From: Antedon mediterranea
Taxonomy: Eukaryota > Echinodermata > Crinoidea > Comatulida > Antedonidae
Length of the DNA stretch: 64,000 bases
Assembly: GCF_964355755.1 (NCBI RefSeq)
Contig: NC_092670.1
Location: 10,289,201 to 10,353,200 of the forward strand
Reading direction: 5' to 3'
In this document: one piece after another, positions 34,101 through 49,100 of the stretch
Layout: each line of letters starts with the position of its first letter
Numbering within the stretch: position 1 is the stretch's first letter
Notes under the pieces: generated by a model
Told to the model about the DNA's origin: nothing
Database searches by the model: none
What the model saw: only the letters and a program-made list of their open reading frames with translations
Program-made: the position numbers and the translations under genes

Positions 34101-37100
34101 TTGATACTACCAGGCCTTTTACTATAGGCTACACTTGTTAAAATTAGCAATACTGTACTCATGTTTACAAATATTCCAACTCTCTCATTCGAGCTATATT
34201 ATCTATACCATTCCGGTAGGTCGAGTCGACCTTCAATCAAATACTGTACATCGTTCATGTTGTAATTTAGACGGGGTATACTCGACCCGACCAGTTTGGT
34301 ATTGTATACTGTATCTGCTTATCACGTGACGATGCCAGGCATGGGCAGAGAGAGCACGTGTATCGTCGTCTCGCTCTCCTCGCTCAGCAGGAATGTATAC
34401 GTTACGCTTCATTGATTTTGAAGGCTTTCCCTAAGTCAGTGCGAAAATCGGCAAACGTAAAGTGCAAACTTATCTAATTTTTCACGGTTTTGATGGATTT
34501 TCATAGAAAATTGACTTTATAAATGGGAAGACCGACTAAAATTACATCAGATAAGTATAATTTTACAAAAGTAATTGATATGGTTAATGATAACGAGTCG
34601 TCGGAAGATTGACCATTTCACGAATTTCCTATTCTGTAACCACATTGTGATTTTGCCGTAGCTGCACTTGTAATCTGGCCTCATTTCACAGCCTTCGTTC
34701 TGCTTCACTGGGCGCTTATATAAATTGAAACTTTTACCGTTCAAGAGACAAACAAATATATTTTACATTTTTTACTATTCATTTTAAACCCGGAACCCCC
34801 CTTTAAAAACATTAAATATCATTTATTTGTGCTGCCACTGTTTAACATTCCTAAAGAAGCTAGAATAAATTATGGTATTGTTCAAATTCGATAAAATCAG
34901 TAGAGGGCAGTGTTAAAAAATATTGTCTGCGATTTAAAAATATTATAAAATATATCATTTATTTGTACTGCCACTGTTTAACATTCCCAATAAAGCTAGA
35001 ATAAATCATAGTATTGTTCAAATTTGATTGAATAGCGACTCTGTGTAGTACGGCGGAACAGCACTAGTCTCTGAATTACACATGTGCACTAGAGATCAGA
35101 TTGATACGCCCTCATCTTTCAGTATTTTAATTCACAAAGTGGGATCTACCTGTTTTTATATAGATATTTTCACTGAGGCTTATGAGAGTCTGAAAGATAA
35201 TATAGTTCATTGGGGTTATCAGCAGTCAAAAGAGGACTACTATCAAGTATTGATAGAGGGCGATGTTGCTGTATCAACGGCCAAGCACGAGTTTTACGGT
35301 GTTGCAATGTGAGTAGTTTTAATTATTGTTTAACAGTTCGATTAGGCCCTCTACAGACACAGAAGCCATGGTCCAGATGCCTATCATAAACAACAGGAGC
35401 TGAAATGGACCAGTACATTGGGGTAACCCCCTAAACTCTACCGTAAGATGTTTTTTTTAATGTACACAAGGCCCATGGACTCCAGTTTTAAGTTTTTTCC
35501 AAGATGTCTTGTTGTAGCACCAGAATAATATTCAAGGAGAGCCTGGAACCTGTACTGATGTTATGGCTTTATTTTTTGGCGCCCCTAAACCAAAAGACAA
35601 GATCACCTAAAATTTAAGTATTTAAAGTTTACAATACTTGGTGTTGTATAATATGGAATAGCCACTCTCTAATTTCTTTGCGTTCACCATTATAGCTTTA
35701 CTCCGATTATAAATTTTGAAATAGTTACTGGAAGCCTGATGTATATTTATTACGTCAGAATGTATAAACAAAATTTTCAAAAATTCTATCAACTAAAAGT
35801 TGAAGTAAATCACGTCTCTAGTCCATTCTCAGTTGCCACACTTGTGTTGTTTACTCTGAAATAACCGTTTAATAATCTCTTTGCTTTCTCATGTCCATTC
35901 TACAGTTATCACAGATTGATTAGTTTAGTCATACCCAGTATTGTTTTGGTTTTACAATTAATTGAGAATATACCTCATGCAAGTATTTAATTAGGCCCTG
36001 TTTCTGCTGCCAACTAAATACCGTATATTATACTGTATTTTTTGAATACCGTATATATACGGTATATTTTTGGCAGCAGAAACTACGCTCATAAAAAATA
36101 TACCGTATTTTGTATACCGTATTTTCCCCACAAAATTTGTGGATAAAATATGGTATTTACAAATTTATACCGTATTTTTTGTACCCGTTTCTGCTGCCAA
36201 TAAAAAATACCATTTTTAAGGTCAACATTCGTATTTTTATTTTCTGTCGCTGTCAGCTGTTTTACACACGTGTATATATATATTCGGCGAAAATGTGGAG
36301 CGAAGACGTAACAGTTTTACTAAATAAATTTGTGTGGGGAAGCTAAAATGTCTGGCCAACTAAAAGGTAATAAAAGGGACAACCACATTTATAAAGACAT
36401 TTCTAAAAAAATAAAGCAGGAGTATGGAATAGACTTGTCTCCAAAGCAAGTAAACTCAAAGGTGAAGAGCCTGCGAAAGCAGTACAACATTGCAAAATAC
36501 AATAACTCGGGGAGGGAACGAATTAATTGTCCCCATTACGATGTTTTCTGTGCTCTCACAACATCTCTATCTCTAGGGCTAGGCTGTTGAAAGTGAGACG
36601 TAAAACTTCCTTTATTGCGACTTTTAATTATCGATCAAATAAATGAATGGCAATTTGGGTAAAAAAGATGAAATTTAACACGACCACCCAAGAAGTATTG
36701 TTAGCAGAAACGGGGTACTAAAAAATACGGTATAAAAAATACCGTTTTTTATACCGTATTTTGAGCAGTTGCAGCAGAAACAGGCCCTTAGAATTATTTC
36801 AGTTTGTTTTATTTTTGCTCAGTTACTTTTGTCATTGAAACGTAGTAACATTCAATAAATATACAACATGGCATATGTTGATATTTAAGGTGCTGCAAGG
36901 TCCTAGGCATGAACTCCTAAAGATTGGTGTTCTCTTTATCACTGCCCTCTTGTAACCGTACTTTCTTTTGTTGCTATAGCAACTGATGCTTTTATTAGAA
37001 CATTTAGGGGTTAAAGATGTATTGTCCCCCTGAAAAAATAATTCTTAACAAAATTTTTATTGAATATGCCATTTTAATGTAACATAATAGTTATCGACTT

Positions 37101-40100
37101 TGACAAAAAATTGGATTGAAAAAAAATGTATTTATCTGAAAAAAACTGTAATTTAAAGCAAAAAATGGCCAAATTGGCTGCCAGCCAGTGGGTTTTTGGT
37201 TGAATTTAACCATTTATTTAATCAATTTGTAGGTGAAAACATTTTTTTTTCTATATGGAACTGATTAACTTTTTTAAAACCACAAAATAACATATTCAAT
37301 GTCTGATTTAATTAACCTTTTTTTTTCATGTTTTTGGGGGACAATACATCTTTAATAGGTCAAACCCCTTTATGTTTTTTTTTGTTTTAGCTGAAAGTGA
37401 TTTTTTACACTAATACATTCAAAGCTTTAGATTTAGATCTTAAATTTTGTTTGATACTTTCACTTTACCTTGGAAAATACATCAACATTCATCTTGTGTT
37501 TGCTTATGTCACTAATTTCTTAGATCAAAACCAATATAATAAGATATACGTAGCTACATGTACATTTTTATTTCATTTTTAATCAATTCAAAACAAGATT
37601 CAATTTAAAAACTTCAGCAAACACCATTACAAATACTCCTAAAACTACTAGAATATAATTAATTAGAATATCATTAATTAAAATATAGGAAATACTGATT
37701 TATGATTAGATATCAATTTGATTTTATTAATTAAAAAGCAATAATAATAATTCAATTCAATTCAAATTCAATTACTTTCACCTTTACCTTGGAAAATACA
37801 TAAACATTCATCTTGTGTTTGCTTATGTCACTAATTTCTATAAAAACCAATATAATAAGATATATAATATGTAGGCCTACATTCATTGTAAGTTTTTTTT
37901 TCATTTCAAAACGAGATTCAATTTAAGAACTTCAGCAAATATTAGATTAAAACACTACTAATTATTAATGAAAATATAGGAAATACTGATTTATGATTAG
38001 ATATCAATTTGTTATTATTATATTAAAACAATAATAATGTTACTATTATGTATGTATTAGCATAGTTTTAAATAATAAAATAAGATTTTTTTACAGAATG
38101 AATTGATTAAATTATTTGGTATTACTATAATATTTAAAAATGATTAATAATAAAACATCCATTGTTACTAACTAATAAAAAATTCCCAAAAAAATAAATT
38201 ACAGTTGATATGACAATATATTTTATTATTGATGTTATAAAATGTGGATTATTATAATAAATAATCATTTAATGATAAGGCAAAATTTTACTTAATAATT
38301 AGTAGTTTATTTTTTAATTAATTTATATCCAATATTACTTTGCAAAATTCCAAAATAAAAGATTGAATGAATGAATTATAAAGAATATAACCATTTAACA
38401 CCAGATACACTTTTAATTAAATTAGTAAAACTAAAATAAATACCAATATTAATGATTTACTACAAGATTATAACACATCCAAGTCAGTAGTATCTTTTAA
38501 TAATAATGGAATTTGATATTACTATGTAGTATTATATATGGGCATATATTTTTAACAATTCTGACAATACTATAATTATTATTTAATAAATTATCGTAAT
38601 CATAAACTTATGTACTGTATGTGATTAAATTAAGACACTGTATATTCAAATTAATTTTATTTCGTCATTATGTTATTAAACCAAGGTTTTATTATTCATT
38701 TAAAATAATTAATGATTTTTGATCTCACTGCATCTTTAATAAAATCAATATTTGCCATTTTTTATTATGAGCCAAATTAAAGTCAAATTACTAAAGTTAT
38801 AATTAATTTTCTTATGGTGCTCTTTTAACCATCATCACTGTCTTCTTGAGACTGGCACGATTATTATGGAAATGATACCAGCTGATGCCTTTACTATCAT
38901 CTGTACCTGGTGTAAGGTAAAGCCCATTCAGGTTTGAATCACCACACCTATTGTACCACCAACCACCTTTGTATAGCTCAGCACAGTTACCACTGTGCTT
39001 ATCATTGTCTCTGTCTTTGGTTGTAAATTGTTCACCATTGTGTACTGCCAAAGAATCACCTAAACAAACAAAACATATCATCTTTAGTTTACTTCATACA
39101 TGCAGTTTTTTTTAATACAATTGTTTTATTTAAACATGTACAAAATTAATATATGCTATGTAAAATGATGCATACCTAATGAGTGTTTTGATTAATTTAT
39201 GTTTTTTGAGATTCACATCCTGTTTTAGGGGATTTTTTATTTGTTTAAAATCAAAAAACTTTTTTTTTTTTCAAAAATAGTGTTCTTTTCTTCTTTTATT
39301 CTATAAATTATACAATATGGTTGATATATTTTACTATATTATAATTATAATTTGTTGCTCATTCAATGTTTGCTTATTATTTTACTTGTTTTCCTTTTAA
39401 TGTATATGAACCATATTAATTCATATAATAATATTTATTCGATCATCAATGTAAAAATAACCAGGAATGAGAATAGGCTAAAGCCCAAACAGATTCTGCA
39501 CTCACTCCATACAACATAAACAGTTAAGATAAAACCATATACAAGAAAAATACAAATAAACTATACTATATTACATACAACATGAAATTATGAAAATATG
39601 ATAAAATTGACATTAATAAAACATTAATATTATTTTTATATTTTAACTGAAATATACTTTCAATACAAATGTACTGATTTAAAAAAAACAATGGAAGCGA
39701 AAACTAATTTCCAAAGTGTTTAGTAACTACAACATTTAAAATAATAACATTTTTAAATGTTAAATTGAAATGTTGTTGTTAAATGTTGGAGCTAATCCAT
39801 TGAACATTTTGATATCATTTTTAGAATTGTTAGTTTGATTAATTAATTTTAATTGGTTGTGTATATAGTAGCTTTTCTTTAATATTGGTCCAATTTCTTT
39901 CAGATTTGATATCATGTTGCCTTTTTATCTTTGGGTAGCATATTGTTAAGTTTAACCTAAATCAATTTCAAATTTCTGTTTTTCTTTTTCTATATTTTTC
40001 ACATAATACATGATTTGTAAATAAAACAAGGCCATACATGGCTGCGGTCACGTGCTCAAATTTGAGTTAGTGTTTACCGACCAACCGAGTGAGCTGTAGA

Positions 40101-43100
40101 GTCGCGTTTGCACATGACTAAAAATTAATTAATTATTAAACACAACTGTTTTTATAGCTAATATTATACAGTACCAAAGGAAAACTTCATTATACCTGAC
40201 CTACCGTAGTCAGTGCAGTGATGATGAGCTAGCGTTTTCAGTCGCTGTATTTTATGTACAAATCTTTATTTTTGCAGGTAAACCACCCACATCATCACCC
40301 TTTCCTCACTGGCATGAGCGTCGTAAAGCCAGTAGAGGATAGGCCTACGGTGCATCACATGCCCTAAACGCAGAACAAGTTTGGTGGGTAGGGTAGGAAC
40401 CGACTTAAAGTATGAATTTGGCTCTAAGAAACAATTGAAAACCATTAGGCCTACTAATTAAGTTGAGTTAGATAATTTACTATTTATTGACGATTAAATC
40501 AAATTTATGATTTGCCCCGAATAGAGGTGGTTTTCGAACGAGCGTACCATCTAGTTTAAACTCAATTATATAGGTAGTCATAATTGGTTTGAAAATTCAG
40601 TTTTTAATACTCTTAAAGTGATAAATGCAACAACAACAAAGTGCACAGTGTGTATTTTTAATGCAAGGTACAAAGGTGAGGCCTATAAAGAAAAATAATA
40701 CTTTTAATTCTTTGTTTACTTGAAATGTGTTTTTTAGTGTAAAAATTGATTGAATGTACTAACCTGCCGTTCCTGTGTATCCACTGATGTTCAAAGCATA
40801 GTTAGAGTCCTCAGTATCAATACGAAAGTGAGAATATCTTGCAAACTTCATGTCATCCAAGTGGTCAGTCATCTCTATTAGAAGCTCAAAACTGCCATCA
40901 GCTGTTAAACGGTTGATTTGTTCATTACCAAGCCAGAACTCTGTGTTCACATTTCCAAAACCCTCTTTGTATTCTGCCCAATTACGGTAGAAATCAACTG
41001 ATCCATCTTGTCTTCTCTGTATCACCTGATAATGAAAGGATAGTAATCTATACTCTACAGTCTTACTAAAACAGTGATGTCAAGCCCATCAACTTGAGTA
41101 AATAGAAGTAAATGAATTAAGAATCTGACCAGTAATATTACGATTAAGGTACGTCAATATTTTACAATTTAATTTTGATGTTCCTCATTTTCTACAATTT
41201 GATTACACTCATTTTACAATAATTATGCAAGTTTTTGAACATTTAGTGTGATTGTTCTTGCATTATGTTTAGAACATAGTTTTGTTGTGACCTCCAGACA
41301 ACACTTCAACAAATCGCTCTGCGTGTGCGCAGGTATAGTTATGTGTGGGTCGAGAACCCTATTTCTGAAAAGTAACGTTAGTAAAAAATGTGGAAGAATC
41401 ATTAATTTCTGTTGAACAAAATGATAAATCTAAAGTTATGTTTTTAATAAAGCGAAATACTGTATTATTAGGAATTGTTCATTGCAATAAGCTATTTATC
41501 CATATGCAAGTTTTAAACATTCCTAAACAACTGTTCGCTTAACTATGTTGTGTAAATGAGTAGAATGTTGATGTCATTCGTTAAAGTCTACATGCTCGTG
41601 CGAAAGCTCCTTATTTCATTCATGCCATCATCTGTAAGTCAACATCGCCCTCTATCTATTTTCAAGATGTAAGGAGTGCAGAGTGCGACGTCATATGTGA
41701 ATGGAATCCCCTTTCCGTTTATTAATTATGAGAGATGCTTGTACAATGGCTTGAATATCGTAAATTTGAAAGTCCTTGTACTTCTGGAACGGATTCTATC
41801 TGAAATCATACCATTGTTCTCTATTAATTGTTTTGCTGGTGTCTCTATGGCTGGCAGTTCTTACAGTAATGTATTGTGATGTGTGTTTTAGTAATGAATT
41901 AGTAAGCTGTGGCAATGATGTTCTGATATCTTTAAATAAATTGTAAGTGTCTTTCAAGGATACAAGCAAAATTCAATTTTTTCAAGTAATAAGCTAGTGT
42001 GTTATAATGATGTTATATTTGCTCCTTCAGATATCTTTACATAAATTGTTGCCTATACTTACTGTCCATCCTGCATCACTCCTCATCTTGCAGTACACAG
42101 TAAACTGTGGTCCTCCATCATTTGGCTGTATCGCATATTCACCACTCACAGCAGAAGGATTATTTTGTAAAATCGTACTACAATCCCTCATAAAACACTC
42201 TAAAATTACAAAGTTTGAAGATCACATATTAGATATAACATTGAAATAAGCCTATACATTGAGTGAAACGTCCATTTGGTTATAAGATTAATTTTATAGT
42301 AGGTAAATACAAGTGAAAGTACTTTAAGAATATTAAAGAGAACATTTCCTATAGGCAAATTCAACAGCAACAGTCACGACCAGCAGCCAATCACTAATAA
42401 TAAATGTGAACCTCCATATAAGAAATAAATTTATTTAATAATAAATTGTATACTTACTCATTTTGGAATCAGTGGCCAGGACATGAAGAAAAATGAAATA
42501 TAAAATAATTAACATAATGACAGTATATAGATATAGAATGCCGCTATTACAGTAATTTAATAATTACAAACTAGTTTTCTTGGTGAGAGAGAGAGAGAGG
42601 AACAGCATTTTACAGTAGTTGAAATAGTGAACTTCCCATGGAGAGTGACCACATGATAATGTAGGTGCATCACATTGGCCAATTAGTGTAGATATGCTAG
42701 TTTGAAGTCACAACCAAAGACATTATTTTTGATCATACGTCCACTACACAGTCACGCATCATGCATGCGTAGAAATGTATTCTGATCGAGAATTGTTGGT
42801 TGGTTGGGTTTGGAAATAAAATAGAACTAAATAAAGTTTCTTCTTTCAAATAATTTTTTAATTTGGATGATCCAAAAGAATAAAATATTTGAATACTACA
42901 GTATCCAGAGATCCAGATGAACCTTTTTACTAAAGTTTCTTCTTTGCTCAAATCTAATATTACTTATCACTCAATATACTTATACCATGTGTAGTAGAAA
43001 ACACATAATATTCAAATTATGATTGACAATATTGCTTTTTCACAGGTTTCCCATTCAAAATTATTTGGGCGTAATTATAGATGAAACACTAACATGGGGG

Positions 43101-46100
43101 CATTCCAAAGTATTTTTGTAATATGGACGTGACATTTTTGAGAATATAACTAGCCATATTTTAGAAATAAAAAAGAATACATAACATATATGGCCATGAA
43201 TGTTAATTATGAAAGTCAAACCAATTTATAAGACTGTACAAAAAAATTATTAAAATTGTATGCGTCACAGACAGGCAATGTACATGACTTCAATTCATCG
43301 ACATTTTTATTCCATAATCAAAATAAAAACATATACAAATACAATACAAATAATAAGATAATGGAATGGGATACAAAATAAGCACAAGTGCTTTAAGCAT
43401 GTAACCCTAACAAAAAGATCAAAGAATTAGTACAAACAAAAAGAACAAACCAAAATAACATAATGTGATTTACTTAACTTAAATATTTCTATTGTTATAA
43501 TATTACTTTAATCTCTGTTTAAACAAACTTAAAGTGGGGGATTGTTTTATATAGTCTGTTAAATTGTTCCAAATATGTGTTCCTTGGTAGGAAATACATT
43601 GCTGTCCGACTTTGGTGCGTTTTAGTTGTGGACAGTAGTTTGACCTGTTTCTAGTTGAGTAATTATGGAATGAGGCAGATGTACTAAATAAGTTATTAAA
43701 TGATTCAGGTAATAGATTATGTTTATATTGATACATAAATATAGCAGTGTGTTTCGTATAAAGGTCAAAAATATTTAATGTTTGGGTTGAAATAAAAAGT
43801 GGATGAGAAGGATGCATAAAATGAACATGACAAATATTTCTAAGTGCTTTTTTCTGGAGAATATGTATACGGTTTAAGTTTGTAGCAGAAGTAGCACCCC
43901 ATACTGTGATAGCATACGTTATTCTAGGTAATATAAGTGCATTGTATACCGTTAACAAGATTTTACTTGATAACATAGACTTCACTTTGTTTAAGACACC
44001 AATTATTCTAGAAATACTGTTTGCTACCTCATTTACATGAAAATTAAACGATAAAGTTTCATCCAGAAATAAGCCTAGAAATTTAACTTCAGTAGCTTTT
44101 ACTATACATTCATTTCCCATCCTCAATTCTAGTGAGGTAGTGTCAGCTGACTTATTTCTAGCCTTAAATATAACATATTTTGATTTGTTTACATTTAGCG
44201 TTAATTTGTTAGCAATAAACCAGTCCGAAAGTATAGATAACTCCTGGTTCATTGTATCAAAAGCTTGAGTAATATCATTGTGACTATAAAACACATTTGT
44301 GTCATCTGCATACATAATCATGTCTACATGGTTACATGCTAGACTAATATCATTAATGAATATAAGAAATAATAATGGACCCAATATGGATCCCTGAGGA
44401 ACTCCAGTGTTTACTGTCATTTTACTAGATGCAGTATTAACAATAAATGTGTATTGTAGTCTTTTTTTAAGATAGTTTGAGAACCAGTTTAGCGGAACTC
44501 CTCTTATACCATAAAATCTTAACTTATCTAATAATATATCATGATCGATTGTATCAAACGCTTTTGATAAATCAAGGAAAACTCCTAGTGTGAACTCTTT
44601 ATTCTCAATAGCGTTTGTGATTTTTTCAATCGATTGTATTAAAGCATGACTAGTTGAATGGTGTTGTCTAAATCCATACTGTGTTTTACTCAGTACGTTA
44701 TATTTTGAGAGGTAACAAATCGTTTGATCATACACAATCCTCTCAAATATTTTGGAAAAAAAGGGTAAAATGGAAATAGGCCGATAATTATTTATATCGG
44801 AGATGTCACCATTCTTAAATACCGGGATAACTTTAGCAATTTTTATATCAGCCGGGACACAGCCCGATGATAATGACGTATTAATAATATGCAATAAAGG
44901 TTTTAAAATAAACGGGGAAGCAGATTTTATGAGTTGGGCACTTATACCATCATGGCCAGGAGAAGTATTCTTTGTGTTTTTAATATAGTGGTTAAGTTCA
45001 TGTTCAGTAACAGGCTTAAAAAACATTGAAGAGGTAAAATTTCCCTTTAAGAAAGTTCTGTGGGTGATTTCTTCATTTTGAGATTCATGCCTAAATTTAT
45101 TATTTAGTTTTTCTCCAATATTAATAAAAAAAGAGTTGAATGCATCAGCTTTCTCATCATTATCAGAGAAAGTCTCAGTACCCAATTTTATTTTTGTAGG
45201 CAAATTGGTAGTCTTTTTCCTACCCATTATATCATTTAGGATTGTCCACGTTTTTTTAATATCTTGTTTATTTCGTTCAAACTGGACCATATAATATTCT
45301 TTTTTCCGATTTCTAATAGTAGTGGTTAACTTGTTTCTAAAATGTATGTACGTACTTTTATTAGTAGTGGTGTTATTTTGTTTGTACTTTTTATATAATT
45401 TATGTTTTTGAGAGATAGCTCTGGCAATTTCAGCTGTGATCCAAGGAGATTTTAACTTGTTCGCCTTATTTCTAATTCGTTTTAAAGGGAAACAATTATC
45501 AATTGTTTTATTTAAAGTGTTTGTAAAATTTTGATAAGCAACATTCGCATTATTTGAGAATAGCACATCATTCCACTGATTACTTTGTAATTCTTGCAAA
45601 AAATACTCCGTTTGTTGAGGAGAGTATTGTCGTTTATATACAAATCGAGGATATTGCTTATTATGTTTTTCCAAAGTATCTACACAGAATATTGGGAAGT
45701 GATCAGAAATATCAGTAATAAGTATTCCACTTTTAAGGGACGTAGTAAAAGAATCGATGTTGCAATAAATGTTATCAATTATTGAAGCACAATTATCGGA
45801 TATTCTAGTAGGACTTTTTATGATTGGCTGAAATGACTGAGAAAATATTGTGTCTAAGTGTGATTGGATAGTGTTGTCGGTAGATTGTTGGAGTAAGTTT
45901 ATGTTATAGTCTCCCACAAGGTAAGCTTTCTTTTTTTCTAGATTAATCATTTGCATTACACATGTTAATTCATCATCAAACTTTTGCAAGAAGGTTTAGG
46001 TATTGTAATATTTCTCCTCATTTAAAAGAAATCTTAAAATTTGTTTTGTATTATGATGTTGCCAGATAGTTGTTTTAGATAACTGAATGTTAATCAACTC

Positions 46101-49100
46101 CAAATTTATTAATAAATATGATTTATATGTTGTTACAGACGGGATTTCTCCAACGTCGTGGACAGAACACTTTTGTCCAGGTTAAAAAAATTGTATAATT
46201 TTGATATTTACAAAAATAAAATTACATCAGTTTATTCTTTTATTACAAATCAAAATATTATTCAACCTTTGAAACACTGTTGAAAGTTTAGGTCAAGTGA
46301 AAATATTAAAATTCATAAAATAATATAAAATATTATTTATAAAATTAATTATTCAAAGAGTTATAAAGAGAAGCAATAATTGTTAAATTCATTTGTTTAA
46401 TTCATTTATTTTAAAAAACATCATTAATTTAAAAGTTAGGTTTCGTATAAACAAATCTTCAAGCTATTAACACATTTAAGGCGATTCTTTAAAAATTGAC
46501 GTTGGCATTTGACGTCTGAATTTCTTAGTGGATCCAAGTTGCACCTGAAATTTTCTTCTATCCTTGCTTGAATTTAATATTATTTCTATTTAGTATCTGA
46601 TTTATAAAGGTTTATGGTTGCAAATTCACAAAGAATGAAATCTACAAAGTGAAAAAAAATACAAGTTTAAATCTATTGCAATTTAATATCCTTAAGAACA
46701 GTTGAAAATTATGTTTTGAAAATACAGATTTTGCAATCATTACTTCAATAAACACTAAATGAGGAAAAAACCCAACCAAAATTTCTCAGAAGTGACAATT
46801 ATAATTTTTTAAATGAAAATTATGTATGAATATGAAATTAATAAACAAACAATTGTAATAAAATATTTGATTATGAACAAACCCCCCTTTTCTTGAAGTG
46901 CCCTTTCAAACTAGACTAGGCATAGCCGATATGACAATTTCTTGGCTATTCTGTATAGCCAGCAGGCAAATTGTACTTTTCTTACTACAAAGTCCTAGGA
47001 AAATTTGTCTAGTTTATAAATATTAGTATGTTAAAATATTAAAAATAGAAATATATTAATAACATTTAAATTTTGTCTTAACTAAAAGAAGACACATAGA
47101 TTGTATTTACTATGTATACAGTACCAGTAATAAATGTAATCTTTATGTTAAATTTACTTCAAATGATTTATATACAATTAAAAGAAATATCATATCTATA
47201 CACGTAACCATACATATGAGGTATCAAAGTGACTGCAATTGAACCTTTTTTTAAACTATAACATTTAAAAAATCCCCACCTGCACCTTTTTCCTGTCCTT
47301 GTTGTTTTTAATGAACTACAATATGGGTTACAGGTAAACAAGCTTTGCTCTTATGGTCATCCATACTAGCATTTGTTTTTTATCCCTCATGATATTTAAA
47401 TGGTAAAATAAATTTATACTTGACTCTCTTTTTTATATTGATAGAGATATTTTTTTATTTTATATATGGATTTAATTTATATTTGGATTTAAGTGATTCT
47501 TCATAATATTTTTGTTTATTACTTTTATATACTAAATAAATTTTGGGGAGGTCCAACCATGTTTACATTACTTCACTCTGTAAATTTAATTGCTATGGCG
47601 TTGCTTAATCTGTATACAATTTATTTTAAATTCTAGCTATCAATTTAAAACAGAACCCGAGATACAATAGATCACCAAAGTAAGAAAACACCTTCAGGAG
47701 CCAAAACAATTCCTACTAATAGGCGTTTCCCCGAAACCAGGTTTTGTTGAATACACTACATAAGTTGTTCATTCCATCAGTACACTAAATCAGAAAATTT
47801 AACTCACCCTTTCGATGTAACAAAACTCTGGCTTTTGAATTACGTTGTTTTCAACTGATGCTTTTTCCAGTATTTGCATACTGATTTGACAAACACGATC
47901 TTTCTGGTTATAGTTGACCGACAAGCAGTATGATTTGTCGGAACATTCCAGCAAACAATTTACACGGCTTATATTCTTCAACTCGTAACTCCAACCCTTA
48001 AGAGCCTGCCCCTGGATAACTGTATAGAATGAATTGGTCGAAAGAACGACAATAGGCAGAAGATTAAGAACGACAACTAACGTATGCATTGCAACGTTTT
48101 GTAAATACGTATTGACAAAATAAACTGTATGATGTGCCTTCAAATACAAATTGTCATACACCTTATTTGTGGTAATAAGGAACTACTGTACGTTTTCATC
48201 TTCTGATGTGCGTATTATAGATGTTCCATCCAAGTATAATACAATAGAACTTTGTCTGCACCAATCAAAAACGTGTTAGTAATAATAAGGTGTAATTACA
48301 TAACAATGTATGAACAAACTTGATGCTTTTTTTCTAATAGCCTATCAAATTGAACCATCAAATGCATGGAGTTATTGTTTTTTAATTATTATTAAATAAA
48401 TTAAAGAAATTATCATTAAATCATACACTTAATTAAAGCAAAAGAGGACACTTTTATCAGTTGACATAGAGTTCTGCGATGCTGACGTCACAACAGTGGC
48501 GCTGCATGGTTGCTAGCCAACCAAAAAATGCATTCAACCTGCCTGAGTGACTTTAAGGTCACCAATGGTTTGGTATAGGCTTTTTGAAGTAGTCATTTTA
48601 AAACTTAATAATTTTCAATAAAAACAAACTAAAATTTCAAAATATCACTAAACATTTGTTTTTAATAATCTATTTTTTTCCAACTAGAGTTTAAGTCAAG
48701 CTAAGATACATAATTTGATAGAAATACAGATCTATACAGTTTATCAACATAGTAGCGTTGAACGCATTTTTTGGTTGGCTAGCAACCATGCAGCGCCATC
48801 TAACGTCACACTGCAGAACTCTATAGGGTCAAAGTCAAACATTTAATAAATATACGATAGATCATAAAAGTAATCACAATTTGACCAGTTAATTTTAATG
48901 GTATTCTGATAATTATGTCTATAGTGCAAAATAAATAATTTATTACATAAATTGCGACAAAAAAACATGACTTTCTCTTCAAATGGTCAAATACAGTATT
49001 TGACTGCTATAAAAACAAGTCAGACATTTTTTTTCAGTAAAAAAATGCTTTTATTAATGCAATAATGCACTTTTATATTCTATATGCATAAAACATGTTT

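Noticed and set aside
42464-42540. Linker exon between the PAN and FReD exons
   Set aside because: A gtaagt donor is present on the minus strand, but there is no clear acceptor and the flanking exons join in phase without it.
46140-46185. Additional GTDC1 exon between exons 5 and 6
   Set aside because: Acceptor- and donor-like borders exist, but exons 5 and 6 already join in frame across the conserved E-x7-E motif, leaving no room for an extra exon.
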